From: Diprion similis
Lineage: Eukaryota > Arthropoda > Insecta > Hymenoptera > Diprionidae
Direction: 5' to 3'
Assembly (NCBI RefSeq): GCF_021155765.1
Contig: NC_060105.1
Span: 6,508,001 to 6,572,000 of the forward strand
DNA: 64,000 nt
The notes beneath the pieces are model-generated. The model made no database searches, was not told the origin of the DNA, and worked only from the letters and a program-made list of their open reading frames with translations. Below, piece by piece: positions 10,528-22,271 of this stretch; within the stretch, counting starts at the first letter, position 1; every line of letters begins with the position of its first letter. Made by a program: the position numbers and the translations under genes.

Positions 10528-13500
10528 CTAGTAATAGCCGAAGCTGATGTCGTGAAGCGGAGCAGCGCCGCCCTGCGGAAGCGCGTAGTCTCTTGCGAGT
10601 TGGTCGAGGATTCCGCCGCCTTGGCTGCGGGCCTGAGATTGGGGCCTGGAGGCAGGGAGCGGTGCTGGGCTAAACTGAACGGGACCCTGCGCGTTGAACT
10701 GGGGGCGAACGGGTTCAGGTTCCTCGTAGGCTTGGGCCTGGTGGACGGGGGCGGGTCTGGTGGCGTAGCCGATTTCCTGGCGGCTCTGGGGCAGCGAGGC
10801 GGGGGCGGCATGGGCGAAGACGGGAGCCTGGGGGGCCTGATGGGTGGGAATACGGGGCCGAGGGTTCTGCTGGGGTGCGTAGATCGCCTGGGTCTGGGCC
10901 TGTTGAGGTTGGTACTGCTGGACCGGACTCTGGGGCTGGGGGCGGTACTGCTGCTGGGGCTGGGGTTGGGGCTGGGGGGCGAACTGCGCGCGTTCGTAGG
11001 CTTGCTGTTGGCGAAGGGAGGCGGCGGCGGGGGTGGGTCTTGGCTGGGGACGAGCGGGAGCGGGTTGCTGGTAGTCGGAGTAGTCCTGATAGTTGGTGTT
11101 GACGTTGTGGAGGCCCTCCTTGTTCGTCGTCTCGTCGACGAGGGTCGGGGGTGCGACGGTGATGCCCTCGCCGGAGGGCTGGAAGCCGTATTTGTTCGCT
11201 CCGTACTCGACGACGCGGACCTTCCCCGTGTCGTCTACGAATCCGTACTTGCCCTTGACCTCGCCTGTCGGCAGCTTAGTCTCGATCTTGAAGGAGCCAT
11301 CACCACCCTCGAAACCGTAGGTGTACGAGCCGTCCTCGTTGTGCCTGTTTATCTGCTTCAGGATCGCCACTGGCGTCGGCTTCGGCGCAGATGGCGCTGA
11401 TGCTCGCTGCGCAGGCGCCTGCGCTGCCGCATAACTTCGCGGCGTTGGGTGCGCCGGTCGCGGTGATTCGTAATCCGCGTACTCGTCGCCGTACGCATTT
11501 CCGCCCTGTTGGTACTGCTGGCCGGATACCAACGCCACGGCCAAGGTCACTATCACTATCTGGAAAAAGAATGAAATGCGGGTTATTGTCCGAGTTGCGA
11601 GTGTCATGACGTTTTTTTTTTTTTTACTTTTTAGCAAAGTGACCGTGATTCGTGGTCGAAACGCTATAACTCAGGTGACCTGAACCTGAGAAACCAGCAG
11701 GCGCAACTGTGAATAGTATAAAATTTTGAAACTTTACTTTCCACCAAATTGGAATTTCAGTTCTCAACAGCGTTACAAATCATCCAACCGATTCATCAAC
11801 CATCTCTAATCCTATAATCATCGTCACACTATCACCACTTCAGACTCGTGGCACAGCTACTAGCGCAGTCAGCATTTCTCGAGAAGGTGTTCTTCGCCAT
11901 CGCATGACCTTGCGAGGTAGCCATGGACAGAGGACCGCGCGCACTTCCCGGGGGACCAGGATTCACGGGGGATTGTAGGGGGTTTTTCATCGAGTTTGAA
12001 TAGCTTGGTGTCTGGGGCGTTGTACGGCAGCAGATTTTCGGCGCTATTGGAAGTCCGCAGTTGTCGCGACCACCTTGTTGCGCCCTGGGGCATGAGGCTT
12101 CGAGCTTCCGACGCTCGGACACGAGGTCTTCGAACCAAAGGTCTCGGCCGCCCTTCAGAAGCAGGTAAGATACCAGGATCAAGAGGCAGTACGTCATCGT
12201 CGACGTCGGGGAGAGGAGCTCCCACAGGAAACACGGGATGCTGGTACTCGTCGGGCAGCAGAGGCGAGTCAGCATGTTGCCGTTTGGATTGAACGTATTT
12301 CGGATCCTTAAGTGCTAATGTTTTTTTGCATCCTTTTTTTTTTTCTTTCTTTCTATACCCGAAAAGTTTTTGCCACGTATAAATTTACAGGTTCGGCCGA
12401 AGACGTGTCGCGACGACAGAAGAGGGTCTTGCGAATTTATCACGGCTACTCCGAGCTTCTCTTCTCGCGCGATTCGGACTTCGTTTATTTTGTTACTTTT
12501 TTTTAATCACCATTAACGGTGTTTCACCCCTCTCTTTTGATTAATCCCATTTTCGAGCTTAAAGGTTACCCGTTTTTGGCTTCCGAGACGCGCTTTTTCA
12601 CCCTCACCTCTAAAGGTTTGCAGTCTTGTTAAAATTATTCCACCGATAGTCAGAACGCACGCGGCCAGCACGAGGCATTGCAGGCCATATTCGAGGCTGA
12701 CAATTTTTGCAACCAAAAACACGTACATCCAACCCATCGTCGCACCGTTGTCGGGATAATGGGCAACTGCCAATAAAAATCTGCCAAGCAAACGGTTTTG
12801 ACGAATGGTTATCGTTTTCCGGATACGCCTACTCGATGCCGATTCAAGTGTCGACAAACGATTTTTTGTCATGAATTATTTATTCCCTTCACGCTGCCTG
12901 CCGCAGGAAGAACTTGTTCAGCGGATAACATGTTTGAATTTATTTATTGAGAGATTTATAGCGCGCCGTAGAGACTCGGTTAGATTTATTTATCCTCACC
13001 CGGTCATTGATTCACCGCGTTTCGTTATTCATCGCGATTGCCGTGTTAGTTTTACTCTTGTTTTAATGCGGTTAATACCACGTTCCACGGTGCTCGCGGT
13101 GATCATTCAATTGCGGGGAGCTTTCATAGTCAGGTAAAATAATATATATATATATATATATACATCTAATTGTAGGAGTCATGTACTCGGTACACGGAAT
13201 GTAAAAGTGAACGAACTTGCGTAAGCTTATGGTCGTGCGCAAGACCGCGACCGATTCGAAGTAAACTACAAGTTATCGTTTTTGCCCATATGTACGCAAA
13301 GAGAAACACTTGGACTCGATTCGTCGTGTTAAATTAACTTTCAATCACTCGTTTGCTCAATTCTTACTCGAGGGAGATAAGTAATCTATATCATCGTCTA
13401 ATGCTAATTTTCAATTTATCAAAAAATTTAGGTGATCGGGTTAAGCAAACTTTGACCAATTCAGGAAACATTTCACATTGACACAGTTTTTCCGTCACCG

Positions 13501-14088
13501 AAATCCAGTGGTATTTAAATTAAATATTTCACGGTCGCTTATCATATTTTTGGAAAAGTAGCGGATAATCGAATGAACAGAGACAATTTGTGTGTGAATT
13601 AACAAGTTTTTCAAATAATGATTTGAATTTTCGAATACTAATTCGATACTGCCAAAAGTTCACCCATAGGTGACTAACAGGCAGAAACGAAATCATTTGA
13701 CAGAAAATTCTTCTGTTCGTGTACTACACTAAGTCATACGTCAATAGCTGATGATGCTGATCGATCCCCTGTTTTTTTCAATCGAATCTTACAAGGCGTA
13801 TGAATCTCTACTTTTCTCACTGGTCAAAATTCCTCATACCGATCACCTCAGCTACTTAAAACCGTTCCAACATCATCACTGCGTCCTTCGGATGATAGCA
13901 TATTGAACGTTCAGCGCTGTGTATATTCCACACAATAATTTTTCACAGTCACACGCGGCGGTTATATGTTGTACATGGCGAATATCTCGCGAGCGGAAGA
14001 CGTTGGCACACGCGATTAATTGCAATTCACGCTGAGATGGATATACCGGCGACACTAAATTGGTACGTACCGTTGCAAGGGCCCGCAT
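10528..14088 (-). CDS. Cpr97Ea: RR-1 cuticular protein, Cpr97Ea-like
   Basis: Two coding exons on the minus strand: 14071-14088 (six codons, MRALAT, donor GTACGT) and 10528-11559 (acceptor TTTTTCCAG), both phase 0, giving 349 residues with a stop at 10528-10530. The join rebuilds a signal peptide, MRALAT + IVIVTLAVALVSG. After a short Tyr/Ala/Pro-rich linker comes PVAILKQINRHNEDGSYTYG, then the extended Rebers-Riddiford chitin-binding domain (roughly residues 85-140) ending NKYGFQPSGEGI. The motif TVAPPTLVDETT and a long Gln/Pro/Ala low-complexity tail follow. The linker, domain and PPTLVDETT block resemble fly Cpr97Ea from memory. The product should be secreted by epidermis and bind chitin in the cuticle. 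The exon is much GC-richer than its surroundings. A long antisense ORF is a composition shadow. Confidence 0.85.
11560..14070 (-). other. Large first intron of the Cpr97Ea-like gene
   Basis: The intron is 2,511 bases, GT-AG, and interrupts the signal peptide after codon 6. It contains a GC-rich patch around 11.85-12.3 kb with overlapping ORFs on both strands, a TA microsatellite, and no recognisable nested gene. First introns of cuticular genes often hold enhancers; that is known of the class, not shown here. Confidence 0.7.
13140..13162. repeat. (TA)n microsatellite
   Basis: About eleven TA dinucleotides inside the first intron of the Cpr97Ea-like gene. Confidence 0.9.
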
Positions 14089-14178
14089 GCTGTCCAGTCT
14101 GCCTGCAGTGTATGTGTGTGTTTTTGTGTATTGGCAGCCAGGCTGGAGTATCAGCCTGCAATCGGTCGGGGTCCCCTC

Positions 14179-14187
14179 ATATATACC
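14179..14187 (-). promoter_or_regulatory. TATA box of the Cpr97Ea-like gene
   Basis: TATATAT on the minus strand, about 95 bases upstream of the ATG at 14088. Transcription would start near 14150-14158, leaving a leader of about 65 bases. TATA promoters with short leaders are usual for insect cuticular-protein genes. Confidence 0.6.
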
Positions 14188-14189
14188 CT

Positions 14190-17100
14190 AGACTTCTCCC
14201 TCGACCCCGCCATTCCCGCCATCCCCGACGGGTCCGGGGACTTTCACTGTTGCTGTTCGACTCCTGGTTTTGCACCGGCTGCCCGCCCGCTTTGTCACTT
14301 CGCAACCGCACTTCGGGCTCTCAATATTGTCACCGGTTCCAGGGTAATCGGTTCGTCGTACCAAATCTCGATGCACTGTCTTGACCGTGGTGTCAGGCCC
14401 TTTTTTCCTCCTTAAAATCGAGCCGAGTCATCTAGTGGACCGGTCGTAATTAGCTATCTAGGTGACGAAGAGCTTCGAGGGTTATACGGATGACTTGGCA
14501 GTGTTGCTTCTTCTCGGTATCCAAGGAAGCCATCTAATTTCTGTGACCTTTCTGACGCGATCGAACGGTGATAATTAATAATTACACCTCGAGTCCGCAA
14601 TTGACCCCGATGACGGTCGGTTGTTGCTCACATCGATGGTTCATCCTTGAGCTAATTATTATAACGACGATGCTGAGAGCGAGAGGAGAAATTACACCAT
14701 ACACTATTTTACCATACAGAAAATACTGGTTACGTATTTTTTTATCTAATGGTAGTTTTTAACCTGACATCAATATACTCAAGGCTTGTTGTATGCTGAC
14801 ATTCGTTAGCATACGGACAAATCTGAAATGTAAAGTAGATCTGAAATCGGTGAATTCTTTTACCGCCACCTTCCACTTTCTACACATCCTACGTCCATTA
14901 GTTATCGTGAACCGCCTTTTAATTCCCTTATACCCCATGGTTTAAAAATTTCTTGCAAGGTAAGGTCGTCGTCTCTGAAGTAGAAACTACTTGGGCGGTA
15001 CGTAGTCACTGCCATTTGCTATGTGATCTAACAAACCGGATTTTAAGGCGTTCAATTTATTTAGTTCACTGGCCGCTCCAGTACTTGCAGTATATATCAG
15101 ACGCGCACTTCCGGCTTGAGTGCGTCGCGACGCGACGCTCGTTATTGTTCCGCCTCAACAACCCTCAGTAATTTCGGTCTTATTTTCTCCTTGCTATTTC
15201 CGGTATCTCCGCTAAATAATACAACCTCTTATATGTTCTTCTTCATTGTTTGATTCACCTTCGAGTTTTGGGGCTCGTAATTACTGTCGGGAAAATGTAC
15301 AGCAGACAGATCAACCGACCGGTAAAAATTCATGGAAGAAAGTAGAACAGGTGAAAATCGCACGTGGTAGGTACCTGCCCACTTGGTAAAGAAATGGTAA
15401 AATTCTCGCTTTTTTTCGTTTTCCTTTTGCTTTTAGACGGCGAAAAAAGGCTAGGCAGAAAAAAAAGGGGAAAAAAAACTGTTTTGGCGATAGATCTATA
15501 TTTACATAAGACAGATCTTACGCCGTCGATATGCGGCCTGGGTTTGATCGAGGCGTGGAGTTAGCGGTACAAGAAAGAGAAAGGACGCTGATAAAAAGAC
15601 TCGGCGATATTCCACCGACTGACTCGACTCGACAATGCAGTCCTGAGCTGAGCAACTTGTTGGGCAAAGGTCGGCTCGCTTGCTTGGCAGAATGTAGCCT
15701 GGAGGGCATCAACGGGTCTCCATGCCAAACCAATTGCCGAAACTAAAAGCTACACGAAATTCACACACACGCCGGGTATATCACGTAACCGCTCTTTGCT
15801 GCTCAGATAACGCAGGTACCTACCTTACAGCTGTTACATAGATCTGATTCAAGCCTGCACTTTCTTTGATCAATGTCTTGCGGCTTTCAGCGCCATGACG
15901 CTGACTCGTTCTTTGGCCACGGTACCAAAGAAGTTACGACAGAAAAAAGACACAGAGGCTAACTCTGGGTGGCTGCACGTCACACCTCAGTGACGATCAC
16001 AACAATGGACGTCTGATGTCTATCTTTCATTTCTACGCGCACTTTGACTATTTCACGTGCAAGTGTAACCCGGTTTTTGTGGTCATGCTATAAAAGTGTC
16101 CAGAGTCTATGGGGCCCACCAGCCAGTCGTGACCACTGCTAATTATCTATTGTCAGATTTGTACGGCTGGTCTGCCGACATTGAATGCCACGGTTCCTTC
16201 GGAGGATCAGGGTGATCGATATAAACTTAGATTATTAGATCTGGCTGACATTCAGATCTAGTCTTATCAGGATACTTATTTGTTAGAATCCTGACTTCGT
16301 CAAATCGTGTCTGGGCAACTTATTTCAGCTGATGAATCACCATTAAACGATGATCCCAAGGTTGAATAAATGAATTTTGTTTCAGGAAACTAGCATGTTT
16401 GCAAAACGGTTGTCAATTTGGAAGTTCGACTCATTTTAATCATTTCATATCACATAAATTCATATTCCTTGACCAGATAGACTGACAAGGATATAAAGGG
16501 CTTTACTTAAGGCCATTCTGGTTCCGTTTATACTATCGTCTAGTGGATCGATGAGACGTTTTTACCTTTAAAGCTCTAGACTTTCCCCACTTTCCAGTAC
16601 GTATAACATTGAATGCGATTACATCCTAGTTACGTTTAATACCGGTACTTGGATAGCCGCTGTTGACTTTCTTCAGAATGCGTAAGTAATGCGCACGATG
16701 CTGTCAGTTTTAATGAACTCTGGCGTAATGATAATTGCAGCAATCGTCGAAGCGCGACATTCGCTCCGGTGTTCTGGTCAGCCATAAGTACTTTTCCTCT
16801 GTACACTGTCATACGCACTCACCGTCAAATTTTTCGAATAAAAATACACCGAGTGGAAATAAAATCGTGAGCAACACAATCGCCCCGCCTTTCAAACACG
16901 CGTCGAACACGGGTCTGGTCAAGCCAGGAACAACGTTGACGACCTTGATCCGAATTAGTCCGGTTTGCAGAATAAGAGTCTAAAGTCACTCCGGGTATAC
17001 ACATGCCGCATATTTATTTCTCCTACGTGCTTCGCCATGCGATACTTTGGTGTAAATTGAACTCTGGTAAAATCGTAGTACACTCCGCCTGTAGAGCAAT

Positions 17101-19430
17101 GCAACTACACAACTGAAGGGTTTATGTAAAAATCGAAATATTCGTGCATAGTGTCCAGATGAAGAGCCTACGCCTCGGTGCGTGAGGGGAATAACAATTG
17201 GCCGATTTCACTTTGACAATTCTGGATCCTCGTATTCACTCTCCTCTTCTCGAATCGTCCGGGATATCATGTTTTCCCTTTAAGCAGTCGAGGCACAAAG
17301 CGCCAGACAAAGAGCATGGAACCAGGATCATAAGAGTGCATTTAGCAGTCGTAGGTACCTACATCCTGTTCGAGGCGTGGTGAGATCCTCGAGCTGTAAG
17401 AAATCGGCTAGAATTTTATGCCGGGTGAATCAGCCACTAAGGTCGCTAATTATAACCCTTTTACTGAGCAGTTTCATCTTCAGCAGTTCAGGATACTCGG
17501 GTTACAGTCTGGGATGGCAATTACGGAGTTGCAGACCTCTCGAGTTTATTTGCTCTGGATATCCGTGTTGGGGGGTTCAACCCGGCTAGTTCTCCGTGAC
17601 GCAGACCTCGCGGTGACATTGAGAGGAGAAAAATGAAAGGTAGATCTTGGTCTACCAGCTTGGATTCGTTTCCTAGAGACTCGTCCAGCGGCAAGGACGC
17701 CACCACGCCTCCAGCGACATATCCGGAGTGGGGAGAGAACGCACGGCTGCTATGACTCGATAAATCAAACCCCCTTTATGACCATTTTGCCAAATTGATC
17801 CCGGCTAAAAATTTGTTTTCAATGAATAATAGACATTGGACGGTAACCACGCTTTTCGTCTTAGGCAAGCACCTCGAGGTAGGATGCTTTTTCAATCTTA
17901 AACCCTGGTTATTCGTTTAGCGATTGTATTTTTGCAATACGATTGAAAGAAGGAAGCACTGATTGTCTTGTGTCTTCACTTCAGACAGTGTCGGGAGGAG
18001 GACTTTAACTAATTTTGTCTTGGTACGACTGAGAATTACTTTCTCTTCTATTCCACTTAACAACATCCATTAGGGCAGATTTCACGGGACCTGATTATTC
18101 GGATCATTTTACCGAATAACCGAATTCTTGGAAATTTCTTGTTGAGGATCAGACATGAGTTGCGAAACTTCCTGTACTGTCGGTAGAATGCAAGGCCTGC
18201 CCAGCCTTTCTGACACGTTAGATTCCTCGGGCGTTGGGGATACTGTAACGGGGTACAGCTAAGAGCACAACATCGCCTCGTAAAGTCTAGGCAACCCTGA
18301 CATTTACTTATATAGAGCGACTCGGTTGAATTTAGTATATAACGTATATTTGATGTATGGAGAAACGTCGGCACATTCTGATCATAGAAACCTCAGTCGA
18401 CTTCTTGGACAGGCGTTGCGCCGCTTTCTGTTTTTATGTAATATGCACGCACGACGTTTGTGTTACTTTGCTCAAGTTGCCACCCCCTCGGTACTCATAA
18501 CATAACTGTGACAATGTTACGCGACTATTGAAACCGCAAAGAAATCTTTTAGATCGTCTGACATTTCTTTGCTGAAATATTATGCACTGTGTTAATCGCG
18601 GAAGAAAACCGACAAGTAGTTCTTGCAAAATTCTTATCGTCAAGCAAAAGCGTTACTGCTTGTCGCACTTTATTACTTAGTCGGGTCATTTTCTTGCCAC
18701 ACGATAAAATGGACTTGCTCATTAATCTGATAAGTAGTTGGACCTTGACCATCCTTGGATATTAACGACATCCTTTTAATGCGAGAAAAAAATTTGAACT
18801 TTACTTATCGGTCCCAGACTTGCGATACCTGTTATGTACATATGCGACTTCGAGACATTGTATTGCAATTTTAAACCGAAATGCTCGGTAAAGATTTTTG
18901 GTGTCTCTTGTTGCGACGTTTGTTTCTGTTCTCTTATTTTAAACTGTAGAATTTTACACGTGAATAAATAGTCGAGAGCGTCGTGTTTTCCGCATGTTTG
19001 ATGCATAAGAGACCGGCTGGTTGAAAAATCATATGATATTACAAAGCTGAAACTGTGGGCTGTGAACATGAAACGATTAACTGCGGTGAATTTTAACCAT
19101 GCAAAATCCATTTGTCTCGTAGAGCAACACAGGATTGCATTTGAAGAATTCAAGTCCAGTATTCGTCAAAATGGAACAGGACTGAATTGGAAGCCATGCA
19201 AGCGAGAAATTTTGTTCACAGAACTAATGCAAAAATGGACGAACCCTTCACGAACTGATGAGATTCCAGAGGTATCAGAAACATCATTGGAAACAGAACT
19301 TTATCTAGAAATTTTTCATTGTCACTTTCAAATGCGCTTGTAAACGCTTTGTGGGATAAATTTGACTCACTGGGATGCAGGTAAGATATCTGAAACAGAA
19401 CAGGACTAACGGTCGAGGAAGTACTGGAAA
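14190..19430. other. Intergenic upstream of Cpr97Ea-like gene
   Basis: Several ORFs of 60-125 codons occur, but none has a domain, signal peptide or consistent splice context. A good TATA match on + at 16089 has no following gene. The ORF starting near 19062 overlaps the degenerate left border of the satellite locus and is not supported. Confidence 0.45.
16089..16095 (+). promoter_or_regulatory. Orphan TATAAAA box with CCAGTC initiator
   Basis: TATAAAA followed 36 bases later by CCAGTCGT, which approximates an arthropod initiator. No coding exon with a plausible continuation is visible before the satellite array, so the motif may be fortuitous or drive a non-coding transcript. Confidence 0.2.
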
Positions 19431-19434
19431 ATTT

Positions 19435-19620
19435 GTAACCAACTTTAGACTGTGCGCAATGGATTTGAATCACGAAATCACGTCGATGGAGTGCATCAAA
19501 GAATTGATTTCAACACTTTTCATGGTCGCGAAAATATTCACAAAAAAATCGAAGGTGATTAGTATTACTTTTTTTCGAGCTAAAACTATTTCGTATCAAA
19601 TTCGAAGTATATGATTCTTT
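19435..19620 (+). repeat. Degenerate outlying satellite monomer
   Basis: This segment aligns by eye with most of a 304-bp satellite unit, in the same orientation. The string GACTGTGCGCAATGGATTT matches GACTGCGCTCAATCGATTT. Counterparts of the ACGTCG, CAACACTTTTCA, TCGCGAAAATATTC and T-tract segments follow in the right order. It lies about 660 bases left of the array, separated from it by block X. An ORF across it is a shadow. Confidence 0.7.
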
Positions 19621-19674
19621 CTTTACTGATTAGACCCTGCGAAGTGCGACATGTAAATCTAGAACAGCTAATGA

Positions 19675-20130
19675 CCAAAAGTTGAAAGAAACAAAAGAAA
19701 GTACTGTAAACATTGATTTTTTATTTATTTTGATACAGGTCACATGGGAGAGAGTAAGAACAATATCATACGTCATATACCGTATGGTGAGAAAGCGTCT
19801 CGCATCTGCACTTAGGTCGGATCTGAAGATATATTTTCACAGTACATTATTAATATTGATATCTATTTGATATAGTATCTTTCGGTCGCTACTTAGGGCT
19901 AATTATACTGCACACGAATATCCACATACATGGATCACTAATCTTAAGTAATGATGATTCAAATATTTGCAGTCCTTTTGTGTCTAACATTATTTCTATT
20001 TCTTGATTTGATTAAATGATGTACTGTGACACCGAAGCAGTTGTACTATAATGAGGGCATCTTGAATAAACTGAAACTTTAAGCTATGAATCTGTGATTT
20101 TTCTTGCCCACCTGTTCCACAATGCGTCGC
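19675..20130 (+). repeat. Block X, left copy of a flanking direct repeat
   Basis: About 450 bases of non-satellite sequence homologous, in the same orientation, to 41112-41570 on the far side of the array. Shared landmarks in the same order include a GTACTGTAA start, AGGTCAC, ACCGTAT, ATACTGCACACGAAT, CTTAAGTAATG, GAATAAACTGAAACTTT and ACCTGTTCCA, ending with CGTCGCA and AATGTATT. No coding potential is evident and no transposon family is recognised. Confidence 0.7.
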
Positions 20131-20282
20131 AGAATGAATGTATTTGTGCAGATACATTCGATGTTGATAGGTTTGATCTGACATGTGTTTGATTTTCGGA
20201 GATGATTCAGCACAGCAGGAAAGCAATAACAAGATGTAGGGAAGCGCAATACCGACAGCTGAAAGAAATTTGAATAACTTGC
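20131..20282. repeat. Transition from block X to the satellite array
   Basis: About 150 bases with no clear match to a monomer or to the right-hand block X copy, which joins satellite-like sequence directly. Either an insertion here or a deletion on the right side would explain the difference. Confidence 0.4.
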
Positions 20283-22271
20283 TCGGTTTTCGGTCGTAAC
20301 TTTTAATCCGTTGCTCGGAGCGCATCCGGACTGCGCTCAATCGATTCCTCTCGCAAAATAACGTCGGAATAGTGCCCTGAAGAATTAATTGCAGCACTTT
20401 TCAAAGTCGTCGAAATTTTCGCAAAAAATACAAAGGGGTTAGCCTTCCTTTTTTTTTGGTCGAAAAATTTTTCGTCTCGGAATCGATTCGTTTGACCTTT
20501 TCTAGACTAAATGGACCCCCAGAAACTCAGAAAACCCATCAAAAAGAGCGTAGGAACAACAGCAGAGAAATGGCGATGACAATCGTCAGTTTTTTGGCTG
20601 TAACTTTTGATCCGTTGGTCGCAGCCTATTGGGACTGCGCCTAATCGATTTCTCTCGCAAAATTACGTCGGAATAGTGCCCTAGGAGATCAATTGCAGCA
20701 CTTTTCAGAGTCGTCGAAATTTTCTCAAAAAATACAAAGGGGTTAGCCTTAGTTTTTTTTTTGGTCGAAAAATTTTCCGTCAAGGAATCGATTTGTTTGA
20801 CCTTTTCTTGACTAAATAGACCCCCAGGAACTCAGAAAACCCATCAAAAAAAGCGTAGGAACAACAGCAGAGAAATGGCAATGACAATCGTCAGTTTTTT
20901 GGCTGTAACTTTTGATCCGTTGGTCGCAGCCTATTGGGACTGCGCTCAATCGATTTCTCTCGCAAAATTACGTCGGAATAGTGCCCTAGGAAATCAATTG
21001 CAGCACTTTTCAGAGTCGTCGAAATTTTCGCAAAAAATACAAAGGGGTTAGCCTTACTTTTTTTTTGGTCGAAAAATTTTTCGTCCAGGAATCGATTTGT
21101 TTGACCTTTTCCAGACTAAATGGACCCCCGGGAACTCAGAAAAGCCGTCAAAAAGAGCGTAGGAACAACAGCAGAGAAATCGCGATGACAATCGTCAGTT
21201 TTTTGGCTGTAACTTTTGATCCGTTGGTCGCAGCCTATTGGGACTGCGCCTAATCGATTTCTCTCGCGAAATTACGTCGGAATAGTGCCCTAGGAGATCA
21301 ATTGCAGCACTTTTCAGAGTCGTCGAAATTTTCTCAAGAAATACAAAGGGGTTAGCCTTACTTTTTTTTTGGTCGGAAAATTTTTCGTCTAGGAATCGAT
21401 TTGTTTGACCGTTTCTAGACTAAATGGACCCCCAGGAACTCAGAAAACCCATCAAAAAGAGCGTAGGAACAACAGCAGAGAAATGGCGATGACAATCGTC
21501 AGTTTTTTGGCTGTAACTTTTGATCCGTTGGTCGCAGCCTATTGGGACTGCGCCTAATCGATTCCTCTCGCAAAATTACGTCGGAATAGTGCCCTAGGAA
21601 ATCGATTGCAGCACTTTTCAAAGTCGTCGAAATTTTCGCAAAAAATACAAAGGGGTTAGCCTTACTTTTTTTTTGGTCGAAAAATTTTCCGTCAGGGAAT
21701 CGATTTGTTTGACCTTTTCTTGACTAAATAGACCCCCAGGAACTCAGAAAACCCATCAAAAAGAGCGTACGAACAACAGCAGAGAAATGGCGATGACAAT
21801 CGTCAGTTTTTTGGCTGTAACTTTTGATCCGTTGGTCGCAGCCTATTGGGACTGCGCTCAATCGATTTCTCTCGCAAAATTACGTCGGAATAGTGCCCTA
21901 GGAAATCAATTGCAGCACTTTTCAGAGTCGTCGAAATTTTCGCGAAAAATACAAAGGGGTTAGCCTTACTTTTTTTTTGGTCGAAGAATTTTTCGTCCAG
22001 GAATCGATTTGTTTGACCTTTTCCAGACTGAATGGACCCCCGGGAACTCAGAAAAGCCGTCAAAAAGAGCGTAGGAACAACAGCAGAGAAATCGCGATGA
22101 CAATCGTCAGTTTTTTGGCTGTAACTTTTGATCCGTTGGTCGCAGCCTATTGGGACTGCGCCTAATCGATTTCTCTCGCGAAATTACGTCGGAATAGTGC
22201 CCTAGGAGATCAATTGCAGCACTTTTCAGAGTCGTCTAAATTTTCTCAAGAAATACAAAGGGGTTAGCCTT

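Noticed and set aside
10393-11400. 335-codon ORF antisense to the Cpr97Ea-like exon
   Set aside because: It is Gly/Leu-rich low complexity produced by the reverse complement of a Pro/Gln/Ala-rich GC-rich exon. The opposite strand has the signal peptide, RR domain, splice sites and poly(A) signal.
11832-12292. Overlapping ORFs of 98-147 codons in the large cuticular intron
   Set aside because: They are in a GC-rich patch open on both strands, with no domain or splice context.
19062-19614. Two + strand ORFs left of the satellite
   Set aside because: The second lies across a degenerate satellite monomer. The first has no domain or splice support and adjoins the same repeat border.
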